From positions 1 through 64,000 of the forward strand of contig JBMNTP010000007.1 in assembly GCA_050945795.1 (NCBI GenBank): a stretch of 64,000 nt of DNA, given 5' to 3'. Below are positions 33,198-42,207 of the stretch, one piece after another (the first letter of the stretch is position 1; each line of letters starts with the position of its first letter). The notes under the pieces are model-generated. The model did no database searches, was not told the origin of the DNA, and saw only the letters and a program-made list of their open reading frames with translations. This stretch comes from JBMNTP01 sp050945795 (lineage in GTDB: Bacteria > Bacillota > Clostridia > Christensenellales > MGBC116941). The position numbers were made by a program, and so were the translations under genes.

Positions 33198-35045
33198 TTA
33201 TTTGTTATCGTCTTTATTTTCTTCATCAACTACGGTATAGTCGGCATCAACGACATTATCGTCCTCTGCCGCGCCCTGCGCTCCCGCGTCCTGAGCCGCT
33301 CCCGCCGCCGCATCCTGCTGCTGATAAACCTTGCCGAAAATATCAAACGACAGCTTTTGCAGCGCCTCTGTGCCGGCCTTTATATCGTCTACCGAGCCGC
33401 TTTCAAGGGTTTTTGTCAGTTTATCTGCTTCCGCCTCAATGCTCGCCTTGTCATCCGCCGAAACCTTGTCGCCAAGGTCTGTTAGCGTCTTTTTGGTCTG
33501 ATATATAAGGCTGTCGGCATTATTTTTTACGTCGATCTCTTCCTTCTTCCTCTTATCCTCCTCGGCAAACTGCTCGGCTTCCTTAACAGCCTTATCAATA
33601 TCCGAGTCGGAAAGGTTTGTGCTGGAAGTAATCGTTACTTTCTGCTCATTTCCTGTGCCATGGTCTTTCGCGCTTACATGCACTATGCCGTTGGCGTCTA
33701 TATCAAATGTAACCTCTATCTGCGGCACTCCGCGCGGCGCCGGCGGTATGCCGGTAAGCTGGAAACGGCCAAGCGTTTTGTTATACTGCGCCATTTCCCT
33801 CTCGCCCTGTAGCACATGCACATCAACGCTGGTCTGCCCGTCCGCCGCAGTTGAGAATACCTGGCTCTTCTTGGTAGGTATCGTGGTGTTTCTTTCTATA
33901 AGCTTTGTGAAAACGCCGCCCAGCGTCTCTATGCCTAATGAAAGCGGTGTAACGTCGAGGAGCAGTATGTCTTTAACCTCTCCGCCCAAAACTCCGGCCT
34001 GTATAGCCGCGCCTATAGCCACGCATTCGTCTGGGTTTATGCCCTTGAACGGATCTTTGCCCGTCGTCTTTTTAACAGCATCCTGTACAGCCGGAATACG
34101 CGTAGAACCGCCGACAAGTATAACCCTGTCTATCTGTGACGCGCTCAACCCCGCGTCGCTTAATGTGCGCTTTAACGGCTCCATAGTTTTCTCAACCAGG
34201 TCAGATGTTAATTCGTCAAACTTGGCCCTTGAAAGCGTAGTATCAAGATGCCTCGGCCCCGATGAGTCGGCGGTCAGGTAAGGCAGGTTGATTGATACCT
34301 GCGTCATGCCGGACAGCTCTATTTTGGCCTTTTCCGCCGCTTCTCTAAGCCGCTGCATGGCCATATTGTCTTTTTTAAGGTCTATGCCTGTTTCTTTCTT
34401 AAAAACATCTACTAGCCAGTTTATGACTCTATCGTCAAAATCGTCACCGCCCAGCTTGTTGTTGCCGGCGGTAGCCAATACTTCTATAACTCCGTCGCCT
34501 ATTTCAAGAAGCGAAACGTCGAACGTGCCGCCGCCAAGGTCATATACAAGTATCTTCTGGCTGTTTTCCTTGTCAAGCCCGTAAGCAAGCGCCGCCGCCG
34601 TAGGCTCGTTTATTATACGCAGCACCTCAAGACCGGCAATGCGTCCGGCGTCTTTTGTCGCCTGCCGCTGCGCGTCTGAAAAATACGCCGGCACCGTTAT
34701 TACCGCCTGCGTAACCTTCTCGCCAAGATACCCTTCTGCGTCAGCCTTAAGCTTTTGCAGCACCATCGCCGATATTTCCTGCGGCGTATAAGATTTTGAA
34801 TCTATGGTGATCTTTTTATTTGATCCCATATCCCTTTTTATTGAAGAAACGGTGCGCTCGTGGTTGGTTACCGCCTGCCTTTTGGCAACCTCGCCAACCA
34901 TCCTCTCCCCCGTCTTGCTAAAAGCCACCACGCTCGGCGTTGTGCGGGCGCCCTCGGCGTTTGTTATAACGACCGGCTCTCCGCCTTCCATAACCGCGAC
35001 GCAGCTATTTGTGGTTCCAAGATCTATGCCTATTATCTTTGCCAC
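33198..35045 (-). CDS. dnaK: Chaperone DnaK (Hsp70)
   Basis: 615 residues. ATP-driven folding chaperone. IGIDLGTTNSCVAVMEGG, IINEPTAAALAYGLD, VYDLGGGTFDVSLLE and ILVGGSTRIPAVQ are the nucleotide-domain signatures; the substrate domain contains LLLDVTPLSLGIETLGG. The lid ends in an Ala/Gly/Gln-rich linker and an acidic tail. The start is GTG, with GGAGGG nine bases upstream. It is the third gene of the HrcA/CIRCE operon. Confidence 0.97.
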   Translation of the reverse strand: MAKIIGIDLGTTNSCVAVMEGGEPVVITNAEGARTTPSVVAFSKTGERMVGEVAKRQAVTNHERTVSSIKRDMGSNKKITIDSKSYTPQEISAMVLQKLKADAEGYLGEKVTQAVITVPAYFSDAQRQATKDAGRIAGLEVLRIINEPTAAALAYGLDKENSQKILVYDLGGGTFDVSLLEIGDGVIEVLATAGNNKLGGDDFDDRVINWLVDVFKKETGIDLKKDNMAMQRLREAAEKAKIELSGMTQVSINLPYLTADSSGPRHLDTTLSRAKFDELTSDLVEKTMEPLKRTLSDAGLSASQIDRVILVGGSTRIPAVQDAVKKTTGKDPFKGINPDECVAIGAAIQAGVLGGEVKDILLLDVTPLSLGIETLGGVFTKLIERNTTIPTKKSQVFSTAADGQTSVDVHVLQGEREMAQYNKTLGRFQLTGIPPAPRGVPQIEVTFDIDANGIVHVSAKDHGTGNEQKVTITSSTNLSDSDIDKAVKEAEQFAEEDKRKKEEIDVKNNADSLIYQTKKTLTDLGDKVSADDKASIEAEADKLTKTLESGSVDDIKAGTEALQKLSFDIFGKVYQQQDAAAGAAQDAGAQGAAEDDNVVDADYTVVDEENKDDNK

Positions 35046-35094
35046 TTAAATTCCCTCCAGTTATTTGAGATAGTTTGTTTGTTATTTGTTGTTA

Positions 35095-35616
35095 TTATTC
35101 GCCTACGACCTGCACCTTGGCATGCCGCAGTATCTTTCCGTCCATAGTATATCCCTTTAGTATAACAGTGTGTACGTCGCCGCACTCCTTGCCTTCGCAC
35201 GGCGGCATTTGCATAAGCGCATCATGGTATACCGGGTCAAACTTGCATCCGTCGGCGGGTATCTCCTCAGCGCCAAGCGATTTAAGCACATCTACAAACT
35301 GCTTTACAATCAACGCTAGACCTTCATGCGACTCTCCGCCTTTTAGCGCCCTTTCAAGATTATCTAGAACCGGCAATACCGCTATTACCGCCTCCTCCTT
35401 GCCCTGCGCACAGGCCTCCGCCCTTACCGAATTATTTCTTCTTCTATAATTGTCAAAATCCGCTTGCACCCTCTGTGCCGCGGCCAGATACTCGTCGCGC
35501 TGCTTTAGCGCCTCTTCATGCTCCGCCAAAGTCACGACAGCGCCGGCGTTATCCGTTTCGGTTGTTGTTTCGTTAGCTGCGTCGTTAACTTCAGGCTTTT
35601 CCTTGCTGCTCTGCAT
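35095..35616 (-). CDS. grpE: Nucleotide exchange factor GrpE
   Basis: 173 residues. It releases ADP from DnaK. The first 35 residues are acidic and disordered, then a long coiled coil with EEALKQRDEYLAAAQRVQADFDNYRRRN, and the C-terminal beta domain with VYHDALMQM and GYTMDGKILRHAKVQV. GGAGG lies seven bases before the ATG. Order hrcA-grpE-dnaK-dnaJ. Confidence 0.96.
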   Translation of the reverse strand: MQSSKEKPEVNDAANETTTETDNAGAVVTLAEHEEALKQRDEYLAAAQRVQADFDNYRRRNNSVRAEACAQGKEEAVIAVLPVLDNLERALKGGESHEGLALIVKQFVDVLKSLGAEEIPADGCKFDPVYHDALMQMPPCEGKECGDVHTVILKGYTMDGKILRHAKVQVVGE

Positions 35617-35634
35617 ATTGTATCCTCCGTTGTG

Positions 35635-36672
35635 TTATTCGTCTTTGACGTTTTCAATCGCCGTTTCTTCAATGCTCTTGCCAAGAAGATCCAGCACCGC
35701 GAATATTCTTGCGTAATCCATGCGTGTCGGTCCGATTATTCCAAAAGAGCCCAGCTTTATGCCCTTAATAGAAAAGTTAGCCGTTATAACGCTGCATCCG
35801 CTCATTTCCTTAAATTCGTTCTCTGTGCCTATTATGGCAGCGTAATCCTCTGCCGATGCTTTTGAAAACATCTCATACAGCCTTTTCTTGTTTTCAAGCG
35901 CTGACAAAAGCAGCTTCGCTTTTCCGACATCGCTGTATTCGGGGAATTCAAATATTTTAGAAGCTCCCTCCAGCAAAATATCGCTGTTATCCGGCTTATC
36001 AAGAGTTTCTTTTACCGCCACTCCAAACTCATGTATAAGTCCGGCCGGCACATCTGATGAAAAATCGGCAATTTCAGGAGCCAGCAGCATAGCCTCAGCG
36101 AGCGTCTTGCCGCACAGTTCCTCGGATAAATGCCTTGACACAACATAAAGCACGTCCTCGGTTATATCCTCTGGGACGTTTAAAATAGTGTCATTTAGCA
36201 TTCCTGTATCTGTAACAACGATAATAAGCGCCTTGCCCGCCGCCACCGGCACCAATCTTATTGACTTCACCTTAGACGCCGCGGCATGCGGAGCCAGCGC
36301 AACGGCAATATACTCCGTAGCGCTGCTTAGCGCCTCTAAAGCGCCTCTCATTATCTTTTTAATCTCTCCCGCGCGGTTGCTCACATGCTTTTTAATAAGC
36401 TCGGCTTCTTCCTTGCCAAGGCGTATCGAGTCCATAAGCACATCGACATAAAGCCGGTATGCTTTATCACTCGGCACCCGCCCCGCCGAAACATGCGGCT
36501 GCTCAAGATATCCCATCTCCTCAAGCCCCGACATCTCTATTCTTATAGTTGCAGGGCTAAGTCCGAGACTGTATTTCTCGGTAATAGATCTTGAGCCTAT
36601 GGGCTGCGCGTAGTGAATATAGTCGTCGACTATGGCCTTAAGTATTCTTTTTTTCCTTTCCTTCATTTCCAT
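35635..36672 (-). CDS. hrcA: Heat-shock repressor HrcA
   Basis: 345 residues from the chosen ATG (another ATG lies two codons on). HrcA binds CIRCE and represses the chaperone operon until heat titrates the GroEL chaperone that keeps it folded. A winged helix (MKERKKRILKAIVDDYIHYAQPIGS, ending in SRSITEKYSLGLSPATIR), the typical PHVSAGRVPSDKAYRLYVD linker, and a GAF-like domain with IGTENEF and FGIIGPTRMDY are visible. A longer frame to 36759 would start inside the promoter and is rejected. It sits directly after its own operator. Confidence 0.96.
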   Translation of the reverse strand: MEMKERKKRILKAIVDDYIHYAQPIGSRSITEKYSLGLSPATIRIEMSGLEEMGYLEQPHVSAGRVPSDKAYRLYVDVLMDSIRLGKEEAELIKKHVSNRAGEIKKIMRGALEALSSATEYIAVALAPHAAASKVKSIRLVPVAAGKALIIVVTDTGMLNDTILNVPEDITEDVLYVVSRHLSEELCGKTLAEAMLLAPEIADFSSDVPAGLIHEFGVAVKETLDKPDNSDILLEGASKIFEFPEYSDVGKAKLLLSALENKKRLYEMFSKASAEDYAAIIGTENEFKEMSGCSVITANFSIKGIKLGSFGIIGPTRMDYARIFAVLDLLGKSIEETAIENVKDE

Positions 36673-36692
36673 GCAAATATCATCTCCGATTG

Positions 36693-36719
36693 TTAGCACT
36701 CTTCGCTTTAGAGTGCTAA
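36693..36719. promoter_or_regulatory. CIRCE operator for HrcA
   Basis: TTAGCACTC (36693-36701), nine bases, GAGTGCTAA (36711-36719): a perfect CIRCE inverted repeat. It is placed between the promoter and the hrcA start, so bound HrcA would block initiation. Confidence 0.98.
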
Positions 36720-36730
36720 CCGATAATGAT

Positions 36731-36759
36731 AATGTAGCACCGGAGCAGGCATTTGTCAA
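36731..36759 (-). promoter_or_regulatory. Sigma-A promoter of the hrcA heat-shock operon
   Basis: TTGACA (36754-36759), 17 bases, TACATT (36731-36736) on the minus strand; the CIRCE element begins 11 bases after the -10. Confidence 0.88.
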
Positions 36760-36780
36760 GCAAAAAAACCATGTCGCACG

Positions 36781-37917
36781 TCAGTCCATAATGCGCAGCA
36801 ATACAGTATTTTGTATCTCCATTCCCCTTCGGCTAAGCCTTACGCCTATACCGTCAATTTTAACAAGCCCCTCTTGGCTTAAATCAAAGAGCTTTTCTCC
36901 GTACACTTCCATTATACTCCGGCCGTGCAGACTCTCGAATCGCGAAAAACCAATGCCCTCAACAAGCCTTAGCCCTAGCATCATAGTTTCAAACATTGCC
37001 TCGGCGTCATCCGGCGTATGGATTTCTCTTTCCGGCACTCCCGCTTCTATGCCGTCTATGTACCTATCAAGCTCCGGCGTATTCGCCCATCGCATCGCCC
37101 GCGGCCGCCTTAAAAAACCATGCGCCGCACAGCCTACGCCTATATACTCGCCGCCCCGCCATATATCGATATTGTGGCGGCATTCAAAGCCGGGCCTCGC
37201 GTAATTCGATATTTCATACCTCGCAATGCCGTCTTTATTAAGCCTTATCTCCGCCGCCTCGCGCATATCCGCTACCTCATCATCACCAGGCAGCTCCAGC
37301 CCCTCAGAAACCATGCGCCACAGCCGGGTATCCTCTTCAAGCGTCAGCGCGTAACACGAAACATGCGCCGCCCCCGCGTCAATCGCGGCGTCCACAGTTT
37401 CAAGCCACTTCTCCATGCTCTGTTTTGGCAAGCCGTACATAATATCTACGTTAAGGTTTGCAATGCCCGCTCGCTCCGCCGCCGCCACAGCCAAAAGGAA
37501 ATCGCTGTGCGAATGCGTGCGGCCTATAAGCGTAAGCAAGTCGTCCTGCGCCGCCTGCATGCCTATGCTCAACCGGTTTACACCGGCGTTAGCCCATGCC
37601 TTAGCCGCCTTCTCGCTTACCGATGCGGGGTTGCTTTCCATTGAAATCTCTGCGTCGCTCTTTATATTAAAGCTTTGCTTTGCCATATCAATTATGCCGC
37701 TTATAAGCTCTGGCGGCATAAGAGACGGCGTACCTCCGCCAAAAAACACGCTGTCTATAACGCCGTCAAATTGCTCCGCCCATATGCTTATTTCGTGCGT
37801 CAAAGCGCCGGCATAAGCATGCATAGCATCCTCTCTGCCGGCGAACGAAACAAAATCACAATACGCGCATTTCCCCGCGCAAAAGGGTATGTGTATGTAA
37901 AGCCCGGCGCTCCTCAT
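36781..37917 (-). CDS. hemW: HemW-type radical-SAM heme chaperone
   Basis: 378 residues. The opening GLYIHIPFCAGKCAYCDF contains the CxxxCxxC cluster motif; the extra cysteine typical of true coproporphyrinogen oxidase HemN is missing, so this is HemW, a heme-binding chaperone. FFGGGTPSLMP (SAM-binding GGGTP), NPASVSEKAAKAWANAGVNRLSIG and DIMYGLPKQS follow, then a C-terminal HemN-like domain. Its ATG shares one base with the lepA TGA (TGATG). A longer frame reading back into lepA is rejected. The lepA-hemW pair upstream of hrcA is a known Firmicute order. Confidence 0.93.
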   Translation of the reverse strand: MRSAGLYIHIPFCAGKCAYCDFVSFAGREDAMHAYAGALTHEISIWAEQFDGVIDSVFFGGGTPSLMPPELISGIIDMAKQSFNIKSDAEISMESNPASVSEKAAKAWANAGVNRLSIGMQAAQDDLLTLIGRTHSHSDFLLAVAAAERAGIANLNVDIMYGLPKQSMEKWLETVDAAIDAGAAHVSCYALTLEEDTRLWRMVSEGLELPGDDEVADMREAAEIRLNKDGIARYEISNYARPGFECRHNIDIWRGGEYIGVGCAAHGFLRRPRAMRWANTPELDRYIDGIEAGVPEREIHTPDDAEAMFETMMLGLRLVEGIGFSRFESLHGRSIMEVYGEKLFDLSQEGLVKIDGIGVRLSRRGMEIQNTVLLRIMD

Positions 37918-39713
37918 CAGTCCATCTTCAAAACAGACATAAAAGCCTCGCTCGGCACTTCTACAGAGCCGATCTGCCTCATGCGCTTTTTGCCTTCCTT
38001 CTGTTTTTCCAGCAGCTTTTTCTTGCGCGATATATCTCCGCCGTAGCACTTCGCCAAAACGTCTTTCCTAAGCGCGCGTACCGTCTCACGGGCGATAATC
38101 TTGCCGCCTATAGCCGCCTGTATGGGAATTTCAAACTGCTGCCTCGGTATAGCCTCCCTAAGCTTTTCGGCTATGGTCCTGCCCCTGGCGTACGCCTTGT
38201 CGCGGTGTACTATTATCGATAGCGCGTCGCATACCGCCGCGTTAAGCAGTATATCTAACTTTACCATGTCCGACTTTATGTATTGGCTAAACTCATAGTC
38301 AAACGACGCGTAACCGCGCGTACGGCTTTTGAGCATATCAAAAAAGTCGTATATGATTTCACCAAGCGGCATCTCATAGTTTATAAGCACTCTGTTGCCT
38401 TCCATATACTTCATGTCCTTGTATATGCCGCGCTTTTCCTGGCAAATTTCCATAATCGCCCCTACATATTCTTGCGGCGACATTATCTGCGCGTTTACCA
38501 TAGGCTCCTCTATATAATCAATTTCATCTACCTTTGGAAGGTTTGAAGGATTGTCTATATAAAGCTCTGTGCCGTCTGTTTTTACCACTTTAAAAACAAC
38601 GCTCGGCGCCGTAGTTACAAGGTCTAAGTCAAACTCACGCTCCAGCCGCTCTTGTATTATCTCCATATGCAGCAGCCCTAAAAAGCCGCATCTGAATCCA
38701 AACCCTAGCGCTATTGACGTCTCCGGCTCATAAAGAAGGCTGGCGTCGTTTAGCTGCAGCTTTTCCAGCGCGTCTCGCAAGTCTTCATACCTGCTGCCGT
38801 CGGCGGGATATATGCCGCAATAAACCATAGGCTGCACCTTTTTATATCCCGCAAGCGGCTCTTTAGCCGGCCGCGACGCCAATGTAACGGTATCGCCCAC
38901 CCTTGTATCCGAAACATTTTTAATCGAGGCGGTAATATATCCTACGTCACCGGCGCCAAGCGAATCCCTTGTTTTCATGTTCGGCATAAAAACGCCGGTC
39001 TCTACAACATCAAACTCCCGCCCGCTCGACATCATGCGTATGCGATCACCGGCTTTAACCCGCCCGTCTATAATGCGCACAAACATTATCGCGCCTTTAT
39101 AGTTATCATAAATAGAGTCGAATATAAGAGCCTTAAGCGGTGCGTCGGCATCACCAACAGGCTGCGGCACCCGCTCAACGATGGCGGAAAGCACCTCTTC
39201 AATTCCTATGCCGTTTTTAGCCGATATCCTCGGTGCGTTCTGCGCTTCAAGCCCTATAACGTCCTCTATCTCGCGGCAAACCATGTCCGGCTCCGCCCCC
39301 GGCAAATCTATTTTATTTATAACCGGTATTATTTCAAGGTTGTTATCGAGCGCAAGATACACGTTCGCCAGCGTCTGCGCCTCTATGCCCTGACTGGCGT
39401 CGACAATAAGTATAGCGCCCTCGCATGCCGCCAGCGCCCTTGACACCTCGTATGTAAAGTCAACATGCCCCGGCGTGTCTATAAGATTAAGAGTGTAAAC
39501 CTGCCCGTCCGTGTGCTTGTATTCCATGCGCGCCGCCGTCGCCTTTATAGTTATGCCCCGCTCGCGCTCTATATCCATAGTATCTAGCACCTGCGCCTCC
39601 ATATCGCGCGTGGCTATAACGCCGGTCATCTCAAGAAGACGGTCGGCGAGGGTTGACTTGCCGTGGTCTATATGCGCTATTATGCAAAAATTCCTCGTAG
39701 TCTGCTGTGACAA
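37917..39713 (-). CDS. lepA: Elongation factor 4 (LepA)
   Basis: 598 residues from a TTG start that has GGAGG eight bases upstream; an earlier TTG would overlap that site. A ribosome-bound GTPase that affects tRNA back-translocation or subunit biogenesis. G motifs IAHIDHGKST, RERGITI, DTPGHVDF and NKIDLPGA are intact, followed by EF-G-like domains, and the LepA-specific C-terminal domain with LLEKQKEGKKRMRQIGSVEVP. Separate promoter upstream. Confidence 0.96.
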   Translation of the reverse strand: MSQQTTRNFCIIAHIDHGKSTLADRLLEMTGVIATRDMEAQVLDTMDIERERGITIKATAARMEYKHTDGQVYTLNLIDTPGHVDFTYEVSRALAACEGAILIVDASQGIEAQTLANVYLALDNNLEIIPVINKIDLPGAEPDMVCREIEDVIGLEAQNAPRISAKNGIGIEEVLSAIVERVPQPVGDADAPLKALIFDSIYDNYKGAIMFVRIIDGRVKAGDRIRMMSSGREFDVVETGVFMPNMKTRDSLGAGDVGYITASIKNVSDTRVGDTVTLASRPAKEPLAGYKKVQPMVYCGIYPADGSRYEDLRDALEKLQLNDASLLYEPETSIALGFGFRCGFLGLLHMEIIQERLEREFDLDLVTTAPSVVFKVVKTDGTELYIDNPSNLPKVDEIDYIEEPMVNAQIMSPQEYVGAIMEICQEKRGIYKDMKYMEGNRVLINYEMPLGEIIYDFFDMLKSRTRGYASFDYEFSQYIKSDMVKLDILLNAAVCDALSIIVHRDKAYARGRTIAEKLREAIPRQQFEIPIQAAIGGKIIARETVRALRKDVLAKCYGGDISRKKKLLEKQKEGKKRMRQIGSVEVPSEAFMSVLKMD

Positions 39714-39751
39714 ATAAAATACCTCCAATTTACTGCAACTGCAATAAGGTT

Positions 39752-39780
39752 ATATTACTTAATCGGCGCGAAAAAATCAA
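39752..39780 (-). promoter_or_regulatory. Probable promoter for lepA-hemW
   Basis: TTGATT (39775-39780), 17 bases, TAATAT (39752-39757) on the minus strand, about 40 bases before the lepA start. The -10 is a partial match. Confidence 0.5.
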
Positions 39781-39866
39781 TCCCGTTCATTTCAAAGTTG
39801 CAAACAGCAGCGGTTGCTGATACTCTTAAAACAATATAATTTGGCACTTATGGAGGTATATCGCGT

Positions 39867-40988
39867 ATGCGTATAAAGCGTTTATTGGCGTTATTGTTGG
39901 CGCTTATGATTGTTGCACTGCCCTCCTTTGCGCTGGCCGCTGCGGTTAGAGTAAAAGCTGTCGGCGACATAATGTGTTTTACAACACAGATAGGCCTCGC
40001 CAAAACATCCTCGGGATACAATTTTAACCGATTTTTTAATGATATAACTCCGGTGCTTTCAGACGCCGACCTTACAATAGGCAACCTTGAAACGCCGGTT
40101 TCTTCTACCTCAAAATTCGCCGCCACTTCAAACCCCACCTTCAACGCGCCAAAGGAATTTCTTTCCGCGCTTAAAGAGGCGGGCTTTGATATGGTGTCTA
40201 CCGCCAACAACCATTCTTTCGACTGCCGGCTCGAAGGGCTTTACGAAACGCTCGACGCCCTCGACTCATACGGCATAGCGTATTCCGGCACCGCCCGTAA
40301 CCGCGCCGAAAAAGAAACGCCTCTTATAATCGAAAAAGAGGGTATCAGCTTTGGCTTTACCGCGTGGTCGCAGCATGACAACGGCAACTCTCACTACGCG
40401 CCTTCCGACATACGAAAAGATGTATTTAACCGGCTGTCCGCCGACGGCGTTAGAGAGGACGTAGTAAGGCTTAGGAACGGCGGGGCGGATATAGTAATAG
40501 CGCTTGTGCATTGGGATAAAGAGCATCAAAACGCGCCTACCGCCGCCACCCGCGCAATGGCAACAACGCTTTTTAGAAACGGCGTTGATATAATGCTCGG
40601 CGCTCATTCGCATTGCCTGCAACCCGTCGAGATGCGCACCATGACAGATATCGACGGGCGAGTATCAAGACGGCTTGTCGCTTATTCGCTCGGAAATTTC
40701 ATATCGAATATGGGCGGCATAAACGTTGAAACGGCTATGATACTAAACCTTGAGTTTGAAAAGCATTTCGACTATGTCGATCTAACAGGAGCCACCTACA
40801 CCCCCACCACCTTCTATCGCGGCCGCAACGCCAACGGCTCCCCCGCCCACCGCCTTTTCGCGCTGGGCAGCGAGCAAGTCAACGCCGACCCGCCTTTAAG
40901 CAATCAAGCCGCTTCGTGGTTCAGAAACGCCCGCAATCACGCTATAAATATAATAGGTAACGATGTAATACAGTTATCTGAAAATTAA
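39867..40988 (+). CDS. Exported CapA-family protein
   Basis: 373 residues. A clear signal peptide (basic MRIKR, hydrophobic core to about residue 22, then LAAA) sends it out of the cytoplasm. The rest is the CapA/PGA_cap metallophosphatase-like domain: VGDIMCF (33-39), IGNLETPVSS, STANNHSFDCRLEGL, ALVHWDKEH, GAHSHCLQPVE and AYSLGNFISN with the metal ligands Asp, His and Asn. No lipobox Cys follows the signal peptide. CapA takes part in poly-gamma-glutamate capsule export in Bacillus, but none of the other capsule genes is here, so the substrate is unknown. GGAGGT lies eight bases before the ATG. Confidence 0.85.
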   Translation: MRIKRLLALLLALMIVALPSFALAAAVRVKAVGDIMCFTTQIGLAKTSSGYNFNRFFNDITPVLSDADLTIGNLETPVSSTSKFAATSNPTFNAPKEFLSALKEAGFDMVSTANNHSFDCRLEGLYETLDALDSYGIAYSGTARNRAEKETPLIIEKEGISFGFTAWSQHDNGNSHYAPSDIRKDVFNRLSADGVREDVVRLRNGGADIVIALVHWDKEHQNAPTAATRAMATTLFRNGVDIMLGAHSHCLQPVEMRTMTDIDGRVSRRLVAYSLGNFISNMGGINVETAMILNLEFEKHFDYVDLTGATYTPTTFYRGRNANGSPAHRLFALGSEQVNADPPLSNQAASWFRNARNHAINIIGNDVIQLSEN

Positions 40989-41011
40989 AAATGGCAAGGA
41001 GAGCTTAATTT

Positions 41012-41632
41012 ATGAATGAGAAACTAACCGCGTTAGCCGAAAAGATGAAAAAGCGCGGCTTTAGGGCGCGTGTCTTTTCCTCTGGCGAAGACGCGCTTGA
41101 TGCGCTGGTAGAGGCGCTGTCAGACGCCAAAACAGTCGGTCAGGGCGGCAGCATGACCTGCGATAATTTAGGCGTAGGCCGCCGGCTTATCGAGGAAGGC
41201 AAAACCTTCCACTACCACGGCAATCAGCCCGACCCGCAATCGGCGAATGAGCAGCGCGAGGCGGCGCTTATGTGCGACGCTTATATACTCTCGGCTAACG
41301 CCGTCACATCCGACGGCGCTCTTTACAATATAGACGGACACGGCAACCGCGTAGCCAATTCAATATACCATCATCCAAAAGGAGTGTTCTTCCTTATAGG
41401 CCGCAATAAGATTGTTGATGGCGGGCACGAGGAAACTATGGAGCGCATGAAGTCGATAGCCTGCGTTCTTAACAACAAAAGGCTCAAAAGGCAAAACCCC
41501 TGCGTTAAAAGCGGCGTTTGCTCCGACTGCACCTCTCCAAACCGCATCTGCAATGTAACGGTTATTATAGAATACCCCGCCTCCAGCGTAGACACTTATG
41601 TCTATCTCATAGACGAAGACCTCGGCTATTGA
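41012..41632 (+). CDS. LUD-domain protein (LutC/YkgG-like)
   Basis: 206 residues. LUD proteins relate to LutC of the lactate oxidation system; this stand-alone version often has no LutA or LutB partner in Clostridia. The core DAKTVGQGGSMTCDNLG, HGNQPDPQSANEQREAALMCD, LSANAVTSDGALYNIDGHGN and FFLIGRNKIVDGG is typical. The C-terminal quarter has Cys residues (PCVKSGVCSDC, NRICN). AAGGAG lies 11 bases before the ATG. It is 23 bases behind the CapA gene, so the two are likely co-transcribed. Its reaction is not known. Confidence 0.8.
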   Translation: MNEKLTALAEKMKKRGFRARVFSSGEDALDALVEALSDAKTVGQGGSMTCDNLGVGRRLIEEGKTFHYHGNQPDPQSANEQREAALMCDAYILSANAVTSDGALYNIDGHGNRVANSIYHHPKGVFFLIGRNKIVDGGHEETMERMKSIACVLNNKRLKRQNPCVKSGVCSDCTSPNRICNVTVIIEYPASSVDTYVYLIDEDLGY

Positions 41633-41660
41633 CGTTGGGCGGCTGATTTTCCGCATAATA

Positions 41661-41688
41661 AAAGCCGGAGCTGTTTAGTTCCGGCTTT
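41661..41688. terminator. Bidirectional terminator between the LUD gene and the SEC-C gene
   Basis: AAAGCCGGA/TCCGGCTTT form a 9-bp stem with a 10-base loop; T-rich on the plus strand after it (TTTTGTTTT) and A-rich before it, so it can end transcripts from both sides. Confidence 0.85.
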
Positions 41689-41703
41689 TGTTTTATAAGA
41701 ATG

Positions 41704-42207
41704 TCAGCCCAATTTACCGCAGCATTTTTTATACTTTTTGCCGCTGCCGCATGGGCAAGGGTCGTTGCGCCCCGTCCTCTCATCGGCTACAAACATTTTG
41801 GATCTGCGATGCTCCGACGCTATTTCCCGCCTTTTTTCTTTTGTAAGTATATCGTCCCACTGCTCAAGATTGTAAAGCCATTCCGCCTTCGCTTCAAGCA
41901 TATTATAATACAGCTTTTCAAAGTCTAAATCCAGCGATATGGCTGTGCTTTCCTTAAGCTTTTCAAGGTCATACTCTTTTTTAAGGCTGGTATTTATGCC
42001 GTCCATAAACCCGGTGAATATAACGATATCCATTTCAAAGCGCTCGGCAAGCTCTGATAATTTGCCCGAAACAACCGTCTGATGCTGTTCAAGCAGCTTT
42101 TCATATACGCCTTGCTCGGCGTCGAAATAGCTTTGCCAAAACTCCTTGTGCTCTTTAGGCGCTCTTTCAATCTGCGCCAGCTCCGTCCATTTGGAATAAA
42201 CGCTCAT
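41704..42207 (-). CDS. SEC-C motif protein
   Basis: 167 residues. The body is helical and charged, without a recognised domain, and ends in a classic SEC-C zinc motif GRNDPCPCGSGKKYKKCCGK (about 145-165), as found at the end of SecA and in many small proteins. It starts within the icd stop (TAATG), so it is translationally coupled to icd. Zn-dependent protein or ribosome binding is the usual idea for SEC-C, but the function here is unknown. It ends next to a terminator. Confidence 0.8.
   Translation of the reverse strand: MSVYSKWTELAQIERAPKEHKEFWQSYFDAEQGVYEKLLEQHQTVVSGKLSELAERFEMDIVIFTGFMDGINTSLKKEYDLEKLKESTAISLDLDFEKLYYNMLEAKAEWLYNLEQWDDILTKEKRREIASEHRRSKMFVADERTGRNDPCPCGSGKKYKKCCGKLG

Noticed and set aside
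31947..33485. A 512-codon open frame on the plus strand opposite prmA, dnaJ and dnaK.
   Set aside because: It is the antisense of strongly conserved chaperone genes, has no ribosome binding site, and its protein shows no recognisable domain; its length comes from codon bias of the real genes.
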